Source: Agrococcus beijingensis (GTDB lineage Bacteria > Actinomycetota > Actinomycetes > Actinomycetales > Microbacteriaceae). Taken from it: 64,000 bases of DNA. The notes under the pieces were generated by a model. The model was not told where the DNA came from. It did no database searches and worked only from the letters and a program-made list of their open reading frames with translations. Positions 34,889-44,192 of the stretch are shown here, one piece after another (position 1 is the stretch's first letter; each line of letters starts with the position of its first letter). Position numbers and translations under genes: made by a program. Location: contig NZ_CP132360.1 in NCBI RefSeq assembly GCF_030758955.1, positions 2,424,995 to 2,488,994 of the forward strand, read 5' to 3'.

Positions 34889-35881
34889 ATGCGCGCACTC
34901 ATCACAGGCATCACCGGACAGGACGGCGGGCACCTCGCCGAGCTGCTCCACAGCAAGGGCTACCAGGTCTTCGGGTTGATCCGAGGCCAGAACAACGCTC
35001 GCCGACAGCAGTTCGAGACCGAGTTCCCCTACGTCGAGCTCATCGAGGGCGACGTCACCGACCCGTCATCGCTCGTGCAGGCGGTCGAGCAGGCGCAGCC
35101 CGACGAGCTCTACAACCTCGCCGCGATCAGCCACGTCGGCTACTCGTTCAAGAACCCCTCGCTGACCGCCGACGTCACCGGCAAGGGCGTGCTCAACGTG
35201 CTCGAGGCCGTGCGCATGGCGCACATGGGCGACCGCATCAAGGTCTATCAGGCGTCGACCTCAGAGATGTTCGGCGGGCTCGACTACAACCGGCCCGGCC
35301 GCGGCTACAACGAGCAGTCGCTCTTCCACCCGCGCAGCCCCTACGGCGCGGCCAAGCTCTACGGCCACTGGATGGCCCGCAACTACCGCGAGAGCTACGG
35401 CATGTACGTCACCTGCGGGATCCTCTTCAACCACGAGGGCGAGCGCCGCGGCGCCGAGTTCGTGACGCGGAAGATCACCAAGGCCGTCGCCCACATCAAG
35501 GCGGGTCTGCAGGATCACCTCGAGCTCGGCGACCTGTGGCCGAAGCGCGACTGGGGCTACGCCGGCGACTACGTTCGTGGCATGTGGCAGATGATGCAGC
35601 ATCCCGAGCCCGACGACTTCGTGCTCGCCTCAGGCGAGACCCGCTCGGTGCAGCAATTTCTCGAGAGCGCGTTCGAGCACGTCGGCATCGACGACTGGCG
35701 GCCCTTCGTGCGGCAGAACCCGGCCCTGCTGCGCCCGGCGCAGGTCGACATCCTGCTCGGCGACCCGGCCAAGGCCGAGGACCAGTTGGGCTGGTCGCGC
35801 GAGATCGACTTCACCGGGCTCGTGCAGCGGATGGTCGACCACGACCTGAAGCTGGCCGCGGTGGCGGTGGCCGCTCGATGA
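34889..35881 (+). CDS. gmd: GDP-mannose 4,6-dehydratase
   Basis: The 330-residue SDR enzyme has the NADP motif ITGITGQDGGHLAELL at the start, the Ser/Thr-Tyr-Lys triad (QASTSEMFGG and SPYGAAKLYGHW) and the ILFNHEGERRG substrate loop, all typical of Gmd. It makes GDP-4-keto-6-deoxy-mannose. A TACTGT box about 55 nt upstream may start a new transcript. The next gene overlaps by 4 nt and probably reduces the product. Confidence 0.92.
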   Translation: MRALITGITGQDGGHLAELLHSKGYQVFGLIRGQNNARRQQFETEFPYVELIEGDVTDPSSLVQAVEQAQPDELYNLAAISHVGYSFKNPSLTADVTGKGVLNVLEAVRMAHMGDRIKVYQASTSEMFGGLDYNRPGRGYNEQSLFHPRSPYGAAKLYGHWMARNYRESYGMYVTCGILFNHEGERRGAEFVTRKITKAVAHIKAGLQDHLELGDLWPKRDWGYAGDYVRGMWQMMQHPEPDDFVLASGETRSVQQFLESAFEHVGIDDWRPFVRQNPALLRPAQVDILLGDPAKAEDQLGWSREIDFTGLVQRMVDHDLKLAAVAVAAR

Positions 35882-36792
35882 CCCTGCGGCTGGCGATCAC
35901 CGGCGTCGACGGGTTCGTCGGGCGGCACGTCGCCCAGATCGCCGCCGAGCGCGGCCATCACGTCGTCGGGGTCACGCGCTCCGCCGACGCGACGGTCGCC
36001 GGCGTCGCCGAGCTGGTCGAGGCCGACCTCACCGAGCAGTGGCCGCGCACCCCGCCCGTCGACGCGATCGTGCACCTCGCCGGCCTCGCCGCCGTCGGGC
36101 CCTCGTTCGACGAGCCGGTGCGCTACATCGTCGAGAACGCCGCGATGACCGCGCACCTGTGCGAGGCGCTGCTGCGCCACGACGAGCCGGCGCGCGTGGT
36201 GGCCGCCAGCACCGGCGCGATCTACGCACCATCTGACGAACCGATCGACGAGACGGCGACGCTCGCCTACGCATCCCCCTACGCCGTCAGCAAGGGCACC
36301 GTCGAGCACCTGCTGTCGTACTACCGCGGGCGCGGGCTCGACACCGTCGTCGCGCGGCCCTTCAACCACATCGGCGCTGGCCAGAGCCCCGGCTTCCTGG
36401 TGCCCGACCTGCTCGAGCACCTCGACGGCCTCGGCGACGAGGAGCCGCTGCCCGCCGGCAACCTCGACGCCGAGCGCGACTACACCGACGTGCGCGACGT
36501 CGCGACCGCCTACCTGCTGCTCGCCGAGGCGCCCGTGCTCGCCCACGACGTCTACAACGTCGCCTCGGGCCGTGCCCGCAGCGGCCACGAGGTGCTCGCG
36601 GCGATCTGCGCCGCCCTCGGCCGGTCGGTGCCCGAGCTCGGCACCGGCGAGCTGCGGCCCCTCGACATGCCGCGGGTCGTCGGCGACGCCACGCGCCTGC
36701 GCGACGAGCTCGACTGGGCCCCCGCCCACGACTTCGCCGACTCGATCGCCGCCGCGGTCTCGGCGCACGCGGGAGTGCGCCCCTCGGCATGA
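35878..36792 (+). CDS. NAD(P)-dependent epimerase/reductase, likely GDP-4-keto-6-deoxymannose reductase
   Basis: The 304-residue SDR protein has ITGVDGFVGRHVA (NAD(P) motif), AASTGAIYA and the SPYAVSKGTVEHL catalytic Tyr/Lys. Length and its coupling to gmd (ATGA overlap) suggest Rmd-type reduction to GDP-D-rhamnose; a talose- or fucose-forming variant cannot be excluded from sequence alone. Confidence 0.82.
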   Translation: MTLRLAITGVDGFVGRHVAQIAAERGHHVVGVTRSADATVAGVAELVEADLTEQWPRTPPVDAIVHLAGLAAVGPSFDEPVRYIVENAAMTAHLCEALLRHDEPARVVAASTGAIYAPSDEPIDETATLAYASPYAVSKGTVEHLLSYYRGRGLDTVVARPFNHIGAGQSPGFLVPDLLEHLDGLGDEEPLPAGNLDAERDYTDVRDVATAYLLLAEAPVLAHDVYNVASGRARSGHEVLAAICAALGRSVPELGTGELRPLDMPRVVGDATRLRDELDWAPAHDFADSIAAAVSAHAGVRPSA

Positions 36793-38060
36793 ACCGCGTC
36801 GCGCACGTCGACCACACCGTCGAGCCGGGCGGGGCGGAGATCGCGCTGCGGCGCCTGCTCGAGGCCGAGCACGGCTGGCAGGGCACGGTGTTCGTGCCGC
36901 CGTCGGCTGCGGGCCTGGGCGAGTACGCGTCACTCGGGGCCACGCTTGCACCCGGGGCTGTGCAGGTTGTGCAGGTCTTGGGCGTGCCCCAGCGCGCCGG
37001 CGCCACGACCGCCTCGGCCCGCGCGCGGCTCGCGATGCTGGCCGCCGGCATCGCGCAGGCGGCCGCGCTGCGCCGCTCGCCGGCGTTCCGCCGCAGCGAC
37101 ATCGTGCACGCCAACACCAGCCGCGCCGCGCTCATCGGGCTGCTCGCGACCGTCGGCTCGCGCCGTCGCCTCGTGGTGCACCTGCGGGATGCGGTCGATG
37201 CGGCCGCGCTCGGATCCGTCGCCGTGCGCGCCCTGCGTCTGGCACTGCGGCGCGCCGACGGCGTGATCGCGAACTCCCGCTTCACCCTCGAGTCGGCACG
37301 CCCCTGGATCCGCGACGGCGCGACCGTGGCGGTCATCCCCTCGCCTACCGGCTTCGACGGCAGCCGCCCGCCTGCCCCGCCACGGGACGCGGTGCGCACG
37401 GTCGGCATCCTCGGCCGCCTGGCACCCTGGAAGGGCCAGGCGCAGCTGCTCCGCGCCTTCGCCGAGGCGTTCCCCGACGGCGACGTGCGGCTGCAGCTCG
37501 CCGGCTCCGCCGCCTTCGGCGAGGAGGCCTACGAGCGGCAGTTGACGAGCCTCGCCGCCGAGCTGGGCATCGCCGACCGCGTCGACCTCTTGGGCCAGGT
37601 GCGCGACATCTGGCCGCTGCTCGACGAGTGGGATGTCTGCGTGCACGCCTCGACCCGGCCCGAGCCGCTCGGGCAGAGCGTGCTGCAGTACCTGGCGGCG
37701 GCGCGACCGACGATCGCGGCACGCGCCGGTGGGCCGCTCGAGTGGATCGACGACGGCCAGACGGGCCTCCTCACCGCGATGGGCGACGTCGGCGAGCTGG
37801 CCGGAGCGCTGCGGCGCCTCGCCGACGAGCCCGCGCTGCGGCAGCAGCTGCACGGCAACCTCGTGCAGCAGCGGCCCGTGCGGCCGGATGCCGAGATCGC
37901 CCGCGCGCACGCCGAGCTCTTCGCCGCGGTGGCCGGACCGCGAGCTCAGCAGGAGCCTCCAGCGCCGCAGACGCCGTCGCCGAGCGCGACGCCGGCCTCA
38001 GGCCCGGCTGCGCGCGCGCTCGACGGCGTCGGCGTAGAACGCGACGAGTCGCTCCGGTGA
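36789..38060 (+). CDS. Glycosyltransferase family 4 protein
   Basis: The 423-residue GT-B enzyme starts VAHVDHTVEPGGAEIALRRLLE and has the donor motifs GILGRLAPWKGQAQLL and STRPEPLGQSVLQYLAAARP (a degenerate E-x7-E). It overlaps the preceding gene by 4 nt. The last 20 or so residues are encoded antisense to the end of the convergent glycosyltransferase gene (63-bp overlap) and may not be conserved. Confidence 0.85.
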   Translation: MNRVAHVDHTVEPGGAEIALRRLLEAEHGWQGTVFVPPSAAGLGEYASLGATLAPGAVQVVQVLGVPQRAGATTASARARLAMLAAGIAQAAALRRSPAFRRSDIVHANTSRAALIGLLATVGSRRRLVVHLRDAVDAAALGSVAVRALRLALRRADGVIANSRFTLESARPWIRDGATVAVIPSPTGFDGSRPPAPPRDAVRTVGILGRLAPWKGQAQLLRAFAEAFPDGDVRLQLAGSAAFGEEAYERQLTSLAAELGIADRVDLLGQVRDIWPLLDEWDVCVHASTRPEPLGQSVLQYLAAARPTIAARAGGPLEWIDDGQTGLLTAMGDVGELAGALRRLADEPALRQQLHGNLVQQRPVRPDAEIARAHAELFAAVAGPRAQQEPPAPQTPSPSATPASGPAARALDGVGVERDESLR

Positions 38061-39047
38061 GCCCTCTCGCAGCACCTCCTCGATCAGCGCGCGCGACGCC
38101 TGCAGCTCGGCCTCGGAGAGCTGCGGCCCCGCCTCGATGCGCGTGCGCAGGGCCGCCGTGAACGCCGCGCCGGTCGCCAGGTCGAGCGGCAGCGGGCCCG
38201 ACGCCAGCGATCGCAGGTACTCGGAGCCCGGGTTCGGGTGCGCGACGACCGGCAGCCCGTGGTCGAGCCCCTCGAGCACCGGGATGCCGAACCCCTCGTA
38301 CGCCGACGGCGACACCAGCGCCCAGGCACGGCCCAGCAGCGCCGCCACCTCGTGGTCAGCGAGGCCGGCCCGGTGCTGCACCCACGGCTGCCACGCATCC
38401 GCATCGTCCTTCGGGCCCACCACGATCAGGTCGATCTCGCGGCCCTCGGCGCGCAGCGCCTCGACGGCGGCCTGCGCGACGTGCCCCTGCTTGCGGCCGC
38501 CGAAGCTGCCGATGAAGACGACCGACGGCGTCGCGCTCGGCTCGCGCGGCACCGGCGGCACGCCGAAGTACGGCGGCAGCACCGCATCGCAACCCATCAG
38601 CTCGACCGACTCGGGCGCGATGCCGAGCTTCACCGTGGCGCGGCCCGCCGACCGCCGCTCGAGCAGCGCGAGCACGTAGTGGTTGAGCCTCCGCAGCCCC
38701 CGCGACGTGCGGGCCTCGCCCAGCGACGAGCCGTAGAAGGTGCGCACGAGCGGCACCTCGGCGGGCAGCAGCACGTCATCGCCGTGCGAGTGCACGACGT
38801 CGGCGGCGAGTCCGCGCACGGCGCGCGAGGCGCGGATGGCCGAGCCGTAGTAGCGGCCGACGCGGCCCCGCGGAGCGGGCAGCGTGACGAGCCTGACGCC
38901 CTCCATCGGCACCGCGCCCTCGAAGCAGATGACCGTCAGGTCGACCAGCGCTCGGGTGCGCTCGGCGAGGCGCTGCACGTAGCGGCCGACGCCGCCCGAA
39001 TGCATGCCCACCCGAGGCCACTCGAGGGCGATCCAGGTGACGCGCAT
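37998..39047 (-). CDS. Glycosyltransferase family 4 protein (opposite strand)
   Basis: The 349-residue GT-B enzyme has MHSGGVGRYVQRLAE at the N-terminus, VVFIGSFGGRKQGH and SPSAYEGFGIPVLEGLDHGLP (E-x7-E motif). ATG 39047 follows GGAGGAGAG. It is the only gene on this strand between 32.2 and 41.6 kb, so it needs its own promoter in the 75-bp gap before the divergent gene at 39123. Confidence 0.86.
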   Translation of the reverse strand: MRVTWIALEWPRVGMHSGGVGRYVQRLAERTRALVDLTVICFEGAVPMEGVRLVTLPAPRGRVGRYYGSAIRASRAVRGLAADVVHSHGDDVLLPAEVPLVRTFYGSSLGEARTSRGLRRLNHYVLALLERRSAGRATVKLGIAPESVELMGCDAVLPPYFGVPPVPREPSATPSVVFIGSFGGRKQGHVAQAAVEALRAEGREIDLIVVGPKDDADAWQPWVQHRAGLADHEVAALLGRAWALVSPSAYEGFGIPVLEGLDHGLPVVAHPNPGSEYLRSLASGPLPLDLATGAAFTAALRTRIEAGPQLSEAELQASRALIEEVLREGSPERLVAFYADAVERARSRA

Positions 39048-39122
39048 CCGCTCTCCTCCCCGCTCTCCTCCCGGCACCGCCGCGGCTATCGGCAACCCCA
39101 CCCGTACCCTACGATCTCGAAT

Positions 39123-40274
39123 GTGTCCCGGCGACCACTGGTGATCGCGCACGACTACCTGACGCAGCGCGGCGGAGCAGAGAAGGTGGTGCTCGCCCTC
39201 ACCCGCGGGTTCCCGGATGCGCCGGTGCAGACGACGCTGTACGCGCCGGCCGACACCTACCCCGAGTTCGCCGACGTCGAGGTGCGCACGACCGGGCTGA
39301 ACCGCTGGCGGTGGCTGCGGCACCATCACCGCTTCGCGCTGCCGCTGCTCGCCCGCTCGGTCTCGCGCACGACCATCGACGCCGACGTCACGCTCGTCAG
39401 CTCGAGCGCATGGGCGCACGGGTTCCGCACCACCGGGCGCAAGATCGTCTACTGCTACTCGCCCGCCCGCTGGCTCTACCAGCCCGAGCGCTACCTCGGG
39501 AAGCGGCCGGCGCTCGCGCAGCGGGCGCTGCTGCGGCTGCTCGGGCCGGGCCTGCGCCGCTGGGATCGGCGGCAGGCACGGGGGGCGGATGCGTACATCG
39601 CCATCTCGGGCGCGGTGCAGCAGCGGATCCGCGACGCGTACGGCATCGAGGCGGAGGTCGTGCACGCGCCGCACTCCTACAGCGCCTCTGGTGAGCAGCA
39701 GCGGCCTGGCGGGTTGCCTGGCTCGCTCGCCGAGGGCGGCTTCGCGCTCTGCATCTCGCGGCTGCTGCCCTACAAGAACGTCGACGCCGTGGTCGACGCC
39801 TTCCGGGAGCTCGGTCGGCCGCTCGTGGTGGTGGGCTCCGGGCCCGAGGAGGCGTCGCTGCGCGCGCGAGCATCGGGCGACATCACCTTCCTGCAGCGGC
39901 TCTCCGACGCCGAGATGCGCTGGCTCTACGCGCGCTGCGACGCCGTGATCGCGGCGAGCTACGAGGACTTCGGGCTCACCCCGATCGAGGCGGCGGTCTT
40001 CGGCAAGCCGGCCGTCGCGCTGCGCTGGGGCGGGTTCCTCGACACGATCGTCGAGGGCGTCACCGGCACCTACTTCGACGAGCCGACGCCCGCCGCGATC
40101 GCCCCGGCCGTGCGGCAGAGCGGCTCGCGTGCATGGGATGCCGACGCGATCCGCGCGCACGCCGAGACCTTCTCGGAGGCGACCTTCCTGCGGCGGATCT
40201 CGGGGGTCATCGCGCGGGTGACCGGCTCGGCGCCTGGCTCTGCGGGTGCGGGGCCCTCTGGGGGTCTGCGGTGA
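39123..40274 (+). CDS. Glycosyltransferase family 4 protein (WbaZ-like)
   Basis: The 383-residue protein begins VIAHDYLTQRGGAEKVVLAL and has YCYSPARWLYQPERYL, CISRLLPYKNVDAVVDAF and SYEDFGLTPIEAAVFGKP, a pattern typical of the mannosyltransferase-like subgroup that includes WbaZ. GTG 39123 stands 7 nt after TACGAT, a leaderless start. The flippase gene overlaps its stop by 4 nt. Confidence 0.86.
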   Translation: MSRRPLVIAHDYLTQRGGAEKVVLALTRGFPDAPVQTTLYAPADTYPEFADVEVRTTGLNRWRWLRHHHRFALPLLARSVSRTTIDADVTLVSSSAWAHGFRTTGRKIVYCYSPARWLYQPERYLGKRPALAQRALLRLLGPGLRRWDRRQARGADAYIAISGAVQQRIRDAYGIEAEVVHAPHSYSASGEQQRPGGLPGSLAEGGFALCISRLLPYKNVDAVVDAFRELGRPLVVVGSGPEEASLRARASGDITFLQRLSDAEMRWLYARCDAVIAASYEDFGLTPIEAAVFGKPAVALRWGGFLDTIVEGVTGTYFDEPTPAAIAPAVRQSGSRAWDADAIRAHAETFSEATFLRRISGVIARVTGSAPGSAGAGPSGGLR

Positions 40275-41584
40275 AGCAGGTCGCGTCGGTGCCCGACCGC
40301 GCGCGCCGGCTGCTGGGCCGCGGCCGGCCGGTGGTCGCAGTCGCGAGCGTCACCTACGTGGGCCTGGCGCTCAGCGTGCTCTCGGCGCCGATGCTCGCTA
40401 CCGCGCTCGGTGCGAGCGGTCGCGGCCAGCTGGCCGCGGCCTTCGCCGTGATCCAGGTGCTCGGCTTCGTCGCCTTCCTCGGCCTCCCCCGCGGCGTCGC
40501 CGTGCAGGATCACCGCGAGGCGGCGGCCTCCCGTGGCGCCGTCACCCTGATCGGCGTGATCGGCCTGCTGTCGGCATCCGCCTGCTTCCTCGCCGCCGAC
40601 CAGCTCGCCGGCGGCGACCCATGGGTGGCGGGGGCGATCCGCCTCTCGAGCGTCGTGCTCGCGCTCGCGGGGCTCTACCAGATCGGCGTCGAGCGGCTGC
40701 TGCTCACCTCGCAGCTCGCCACCTACAACCTCAGCCGCATCTGCAACGTGGTGCTGCCGTCGCTCGGCTACATCGTCGCCTTCCTCGCCGGCGCGCTGAC
40801 GCTCGAGCTGGCCTTCGCCATCACCCTCACAGGGCAGCTGCTCGCCTCGATCGTGGGCGTCGTGAGCTCGATCGGGGTGCTGCGGCGCAGCGCCGGCAAG
40901 CGACCGCCGTGGCGCTTCAGCCTCTCGATGTGGTCGTCGACCGTCGTCGACGGCGTCGCCTGGCGCATGGACCAGGTGCTGCTCGCCATGCTCGCCACCT
41001 CGGCGACCCTCGGCGTCTACGCGGTCGCCTCGACCATCGCGAGCGCCTCCGGCGGCCTCACGCAGGCGCTGAACGCCGTGCTCTACGGGCGCTTCGCCGC
41101 CACCGCCGACGACGGGCATGCGGGCGGCGCTGGAGACGGCACTGCCGGCGACGGCACTGGGGGCCGCGGCGGCACCAGCGCCATGCGGCGCAGCCGCGCG
41201 GTCGCCCTGCTGTCGTCGGTGCTCGCCTCCGCGGCGATGATCACCGCGATGGCGCTCTGGCACGAAGCGCTGCTCGGCCCCACCTTCGACGGGCTCATGA
41301 CGCCGCTCATCGTGCTGTGCATCGCGCAGGCGCTCAACGACCAGTGGCAGCTGCAGGTCTACCGGCAGTCGGCCGACCAGGCGTCGGTGGGCCTCACCGC
41401 GCCCTCCTGGATCGGGCTCGCCGCCTTCGCGCTCGTGGCGGCCGTCGTCGCCGCGCTCGACCGCCTCGACGCCGACACGATGGCGCTCGCGGTGCTGGCC
41501 GGCGCGGTGGTGCGCATCGCGCTGCGGCTGCTCGTCACCGCGCGGCACCGGCGGGCTGCCGTGCCGAACGCGACCGTCGGCTGA
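40271..41584 (+). CDS. Wzx-like lipid-linked oligosaccharide flippase
   Basis: The 437-residue protein has about twelve hydrophobic spans, as expected for MATE/MOP-family flippases, and an N-terminal LALSVLSAPMLATALGASGRGQ segment common in actinobacterial oligosaccharide flippases. A Gly/Asp-rich low-complexity loop (about residues 280-300) interrupts the middle. It should move undecaprenyl-linked repeat units across the membrane to the polymerase. Confidence 0.8.
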   Translation: MKQVASVPDRARRLLGRGRPVVAVASVTYVGLALSVLSAPMLATALGASGRGQLAAAFAVIQVLGFVAFLGLPRGVAVQDHREAAASRGAVTLIGVIGLLSASACFLAADQLAGGDPWVAGAIRLSSVVLALAGLYQIGVERLLLTSQLATYNLSRICNVVLPSLGYIVAFLAGALTLELAFAITLTGQLLASIVGVVSSIGVLRRSAGKRPPWRFSLSMWSSTVVDGVAWRMDQVLLAMLATSATLGVYAVASTIASASGGLTQALNAVLYGRFAATADDGHAGGAGDGTAGDGTGGRGGTSAMRRSRAVALLSSVLASAAMITAMALWHEALLGPTFDGLMTPLIVLCIAQALNDQWQLQVYRQSADQASVGLTAPSWIGLAAFALVAAVVAALDRLDADTMALAVLAGAVVRIALRLLVTARHRRAAVPNATVG

Positions 41585-41597
41585 GCGGGCGTCGACG

Positions 41598-41618
41598 CGG
41601 GGCCTCACGCAGGCCCCG
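41598..41618. terminator. Bidirectional hairpin terminator
   Basis: CGGGGCCT-5 nt-AGGCCCCG is a perfect 8-bp stem between the convergent ends of the flippase gene (41584) and the second BY-kinase gene (41645). Confidence 0.8.
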
Positions 41619-41644
41619 ACGCCCGGGGGCGCTGCCTTCGGAGA

Positions 41645-43096
41645 TCAGCGGTTCGCGCGCCTGCGCTTGCTGCGTCGACTGCCGCGCGACTCGCGCTTGG
41701 TCGGGGCGGGCGGCTCGACGACCTCCTCGACGACCGGCGCGGGGCGGTGCTCCCCGCCGTAGGCGTACGCGACGTACCGGTACGCATCCGACCCGTCAGA
41801 CCTCGCCATCGTCATGATGATGCCGCCCAGCGACGAGCCGACCGTCTCGAGGATCTCGAGCGAGCGGCGCAGCTGCGGCGCGTTCACCCGGTCGGCGGCG
41901 GCCACCAGCAGCACCTCGGCGCCGTGCTGCGCGAGCACGGCCGCATCGGTCACCGGCAGCAGCGGCGGCGCGTCGAGCACCACCCAGTCGAACTCGGCGC
42001 GCAGCTCCTCGAGCAGCGTGTGCATCGCGCGCGAGCCGAGCAGCTCGCTCGGGTTCGGCGGCACCGGACCCGCGGGGAGCACGAACAGCCCCGACCCCCT
42101 GAAGTCCTGCACCGCATCCGCCAGTGCAGCCCTGTCGATGAGCAGGTCGGTGAGGCCCACGGCCCCCTCGAGCCCCATGTACTCGGCCAGCTTGGGCTTG
42201 CGCAGGTCGGCGTCGACGAGCAGCACCGACTGGCCCGAGTCGGCGATCGCGAGCGCCAGGTTGGCCGAGGTGGTCGTCTTGCCCTCACCGGGGATCGATG
42301 AGGTCATCACGAACAGCCGGCTGTCGCCGTCGACCTCGACGAAGTTGAGGTTGGTGCGCAGGGTGCGGAACACCTCGGCCTGCGGACTGAGCGGCTCGGC
42401 GTGCACCACCAGCGGGCGCGTGCGCGTCTTGGCGTCGAACTGCACCGAGGCGAGCAGCGGCGCCGACGTGACCGCCTTGATGTCGCGCTCCGAGCGGATG
42501 CGGGTGTCGATCAGGTCGCGGGCGACGATGAACGCCAGCGCCGCGACGATCATCAGCAGGCCGCCGAGCAGCGCCTGCAGCAGCGGCCGCGGGCTCTCGG
42601 GCTCGGCAGGCACCGACGCGCTCACGATCGTGGCCAGGCGCACCGGGCTCGAAGCGCCGTCGGACTCGAGGTCGGAGACCGCCTCGGCCAGCGCCGCCGC
42701 CGTCGCGTTGGCGAGATCGGCGGCGAACTGCGCCTGGTCGCTCGTCGCCGCGATCTCGAGGATCGCCGTGTTCGCCACCGGCGCCGCCTCGACCTGCTCG
42801 ATCAGGTCGCGCGCCGCCAGGTCGAGCTCGAGCTCGTCGACGACCCGCTCGAGCACCTCCTCGCTGCTCGCCAGCCGCGCGTAGGTGTTGACCCGCGAGA
42901 GCGTGAAGGCGTTGCCCTGCACGAGATCCGAGCTGGTGTCGGCCGCCTGCGTCGAGATGAAGACCTCGGTGGATGCGCGGTACTCGGGAGTCTGGACGGC
43001 CGCGAGCCCGAGGCCTGCCGCGACGCCGAGGATCGCGGCCACCACCACGATCGCCCAGTGCTTGCGCAGCAGCCGCACGTACTCAAGAAAGCCCAA
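41645..43096 (-). CDS. Second polysaccharide co-polymerase / BY-kinase
   Basis: This 483-residue paralogue of the protein at 28151 has the same layout: two membrane spans around a Wzz domain, Walker A SSIPGEGKTT, Walker A' VLLVDADLRKP and Walker B WVVLDAPPLL. Its tyrosine tail is shorter (DAYRYVAYAYGG) and is followed by a Pro region and a basic Arg/Lys/Ser end. I chose TTG 43096 because GAGAGGAAC lies upstream and the protein then starts MGFLEYVRLLRKHW, like its paralogue; a longer frame reaches 43159. Confidence 0.87.
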   Translation of the reverse strand: MGFLEYVRLLRKHWAIVVVAAILGVAAGLGLAAVQTPEYRASTEVFISTQAADTSSDLVQGNAFTLSRVNTYARLASSEEVLERVVDELELDLAARDLIEQVEAAPVANTAILEIAATSDQAQFAADLANATAAALAEAVSDLESDGASSPVRLATIVSASVPAEPESPRPLLQALLGGLLMIVAALAFIVARDLIDTRIRSERDIKAVTSAPLLASVQFDAKTRTRPLVVHAEPLSPQAEVFRTLRTNLNFVEVDGDSRLFVMTSSIPGEGKTTTSANLALAIADSGQSVLLVDADLRKPKLAEYMGLEGAVGLTDLLIDRAALADAVQDFRGSGLFVLPAGPVPPNPSELLGSRAMHTLLEELRAEFDWVVLDAPPLLPVTDAAVLAQHGAEVLLVAAADRVNAPQLRRSLEILETVGSSLGGIIMTMARSDGSDAYRYVAYAYGGEHRPAPVVEEVVEPPAPTKRESRGSRRSKRRRANR

Positions 43097-43212
43097 CGCT
43101 GTTCCTCTCAAGCGCCCCGACGGCTGAACCGGTGTTCCGCGCCGCGCGGTTCCCCACATAGTAGGGGTCGGGCGACACGGCGCCGGTAGGCCCCAGGCTC
43201 GTGGGGCTTGGG

Positions 43213-43860
43213 CTAGTAGGCCCCTTCACCGGAGATCACCGCGCGGAACGTGCGCCAGAGGATCACCACATCGGTCGTCAGCGACCAGTGCTCGGCGTAG
43301 TGCAGGTCGAGCCGCACCGACTCATCCCACGAGAGGTTTGAGCGGCCGCTCACCTGCCACAGGCCCGTGATGCCCGGCTTGACGCAGAACTTGCGGTGCA
43401 CGTGCTCCTCGTAGAGCTCGACCTCGCTGCGCAGCGGCGGCCGGGGCCCGACGAGCGCCATGTCGCCGGTCAGCACGTTGAACAGCTGCGGCAGCTCGTC
43501 GAGCGAGCTGCGGCGCAGCAGGGCGCCGAACCGCGTCACCCGCGGATCGACCCGCATCTTGAACAGCACCACGTTGCCGGGCTCGTCGCCGTCGACGCGC
43601 AGGTCGAGCAGGGTGCCGAGCCGCTGCTCGGCATCGACGTGCATGGTGCGGAACTTCAGCATCGTGAACGACCGCCCGTTGAAGCCGACGCGCTCCTGCC
43701 GGAAGAGCACGGGACCGGGAGAGTCGAGCATCAGGGCGATCGCGATGGCGAGCATCGGCAGGGCGAGCACCACGAGCAGCAGCAGGCCGGCGACCAGGTC
43801 GAGCGCTCGCTTCGCGACGCATTGCATCTCGTCGAACCGCGACGCCTGCCTGAGCTCCAT
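43213..43860 (-). CDS. Initiating sugar transferase (undecaprenyl-phosphate glycosylphosphotransferase)
   Basis: The 215-residue protein is the catalytic part of the WbaP/WcaJ-like family: one membrane segment (AGLLLLVVLALPMLAIAIAL), then SPGPVLFRQERVGFNGRSFTMLKFRTM, the DELPQLFNVLTGDMALVGPRP signature and LWQVSGRSNLSWDE. It adds the first sugar phosphate to undecaprenyl phosphate. The N-terminal membrane domain of longer family members is missing, as in PglC/RfbP-short forms. Confidence 0.92.
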   Translation of the reverse strand: MELRQASRFDEMQCVAKRALDLVAGLLLLVVLALPMLAIAIALMLDSPGPVLFRQERVGFNGRSFTMLKFRTMHVDAEQRLGTLLDLRVDGDEPGNVVLFKMRVDPRVTRFGALLRRSSLDELPQLFNVLTGDMALVGPRPPLRSEVELYEEHVHRKFCVKPGITGLWQVSGRSNLSWDESVRLDLHYAEHWSLTTDVVILWRTFRAVISGEGAY

Positions 43861-44182
43861 CGTCACCCCCGGTCGTGGGCCGTGCACCTGCACGTTCGGC
43901 AAGCATGGCCACGGCGGGTTGCGAGCGGCTTTGCTCCGCCGAAGCGGTCGCTCAGGGTCGCGCGTGCGCCTCGCCGTGATGCTCAGGGGTACGCAAGGGC
44001 GCGGGGGGCGGTGCTGAGGGGGTGGGGTGCGGCTGAGGCGCGGGCAAGGATTTGCGCGGGCGCGGGTGCGGCTTCGAGGGAGCGGGGCGGTAGCCGCGGG
44101 GCTCAAGCGCGGGTGCGTCTTCGAGCGGGCGGGGCGGGCGAGGCCCGGGCTCAGGCGCAGGCGGGGCGGGCGAGGCCGGGGC
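43861..44182. other. Intergenic region with degenerate GC repeats
   Basis: This 322-bp gap upstream of the sugar transferase gene has imperfect direct repeats of a GGCGGGGCGGGCGAGGCC element and no credible gene. A promoter is not obvious. Confidence 0.55.
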
Positions 44183-44192
44183 TCAGGCGCGG
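44128..44192. repeat. Direct repeat at the 3' end of a phosphatase gene
   Basis: Two tandem units of about 32 bp (each with GGGGCGGGCGAGGCC and GGCTCAGGCGC) lie here; the second includes the stop codon and last codons of the phosphatase gene ending at 44183, so that gene end seems to have been duplicated. Confidence 0.65.
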
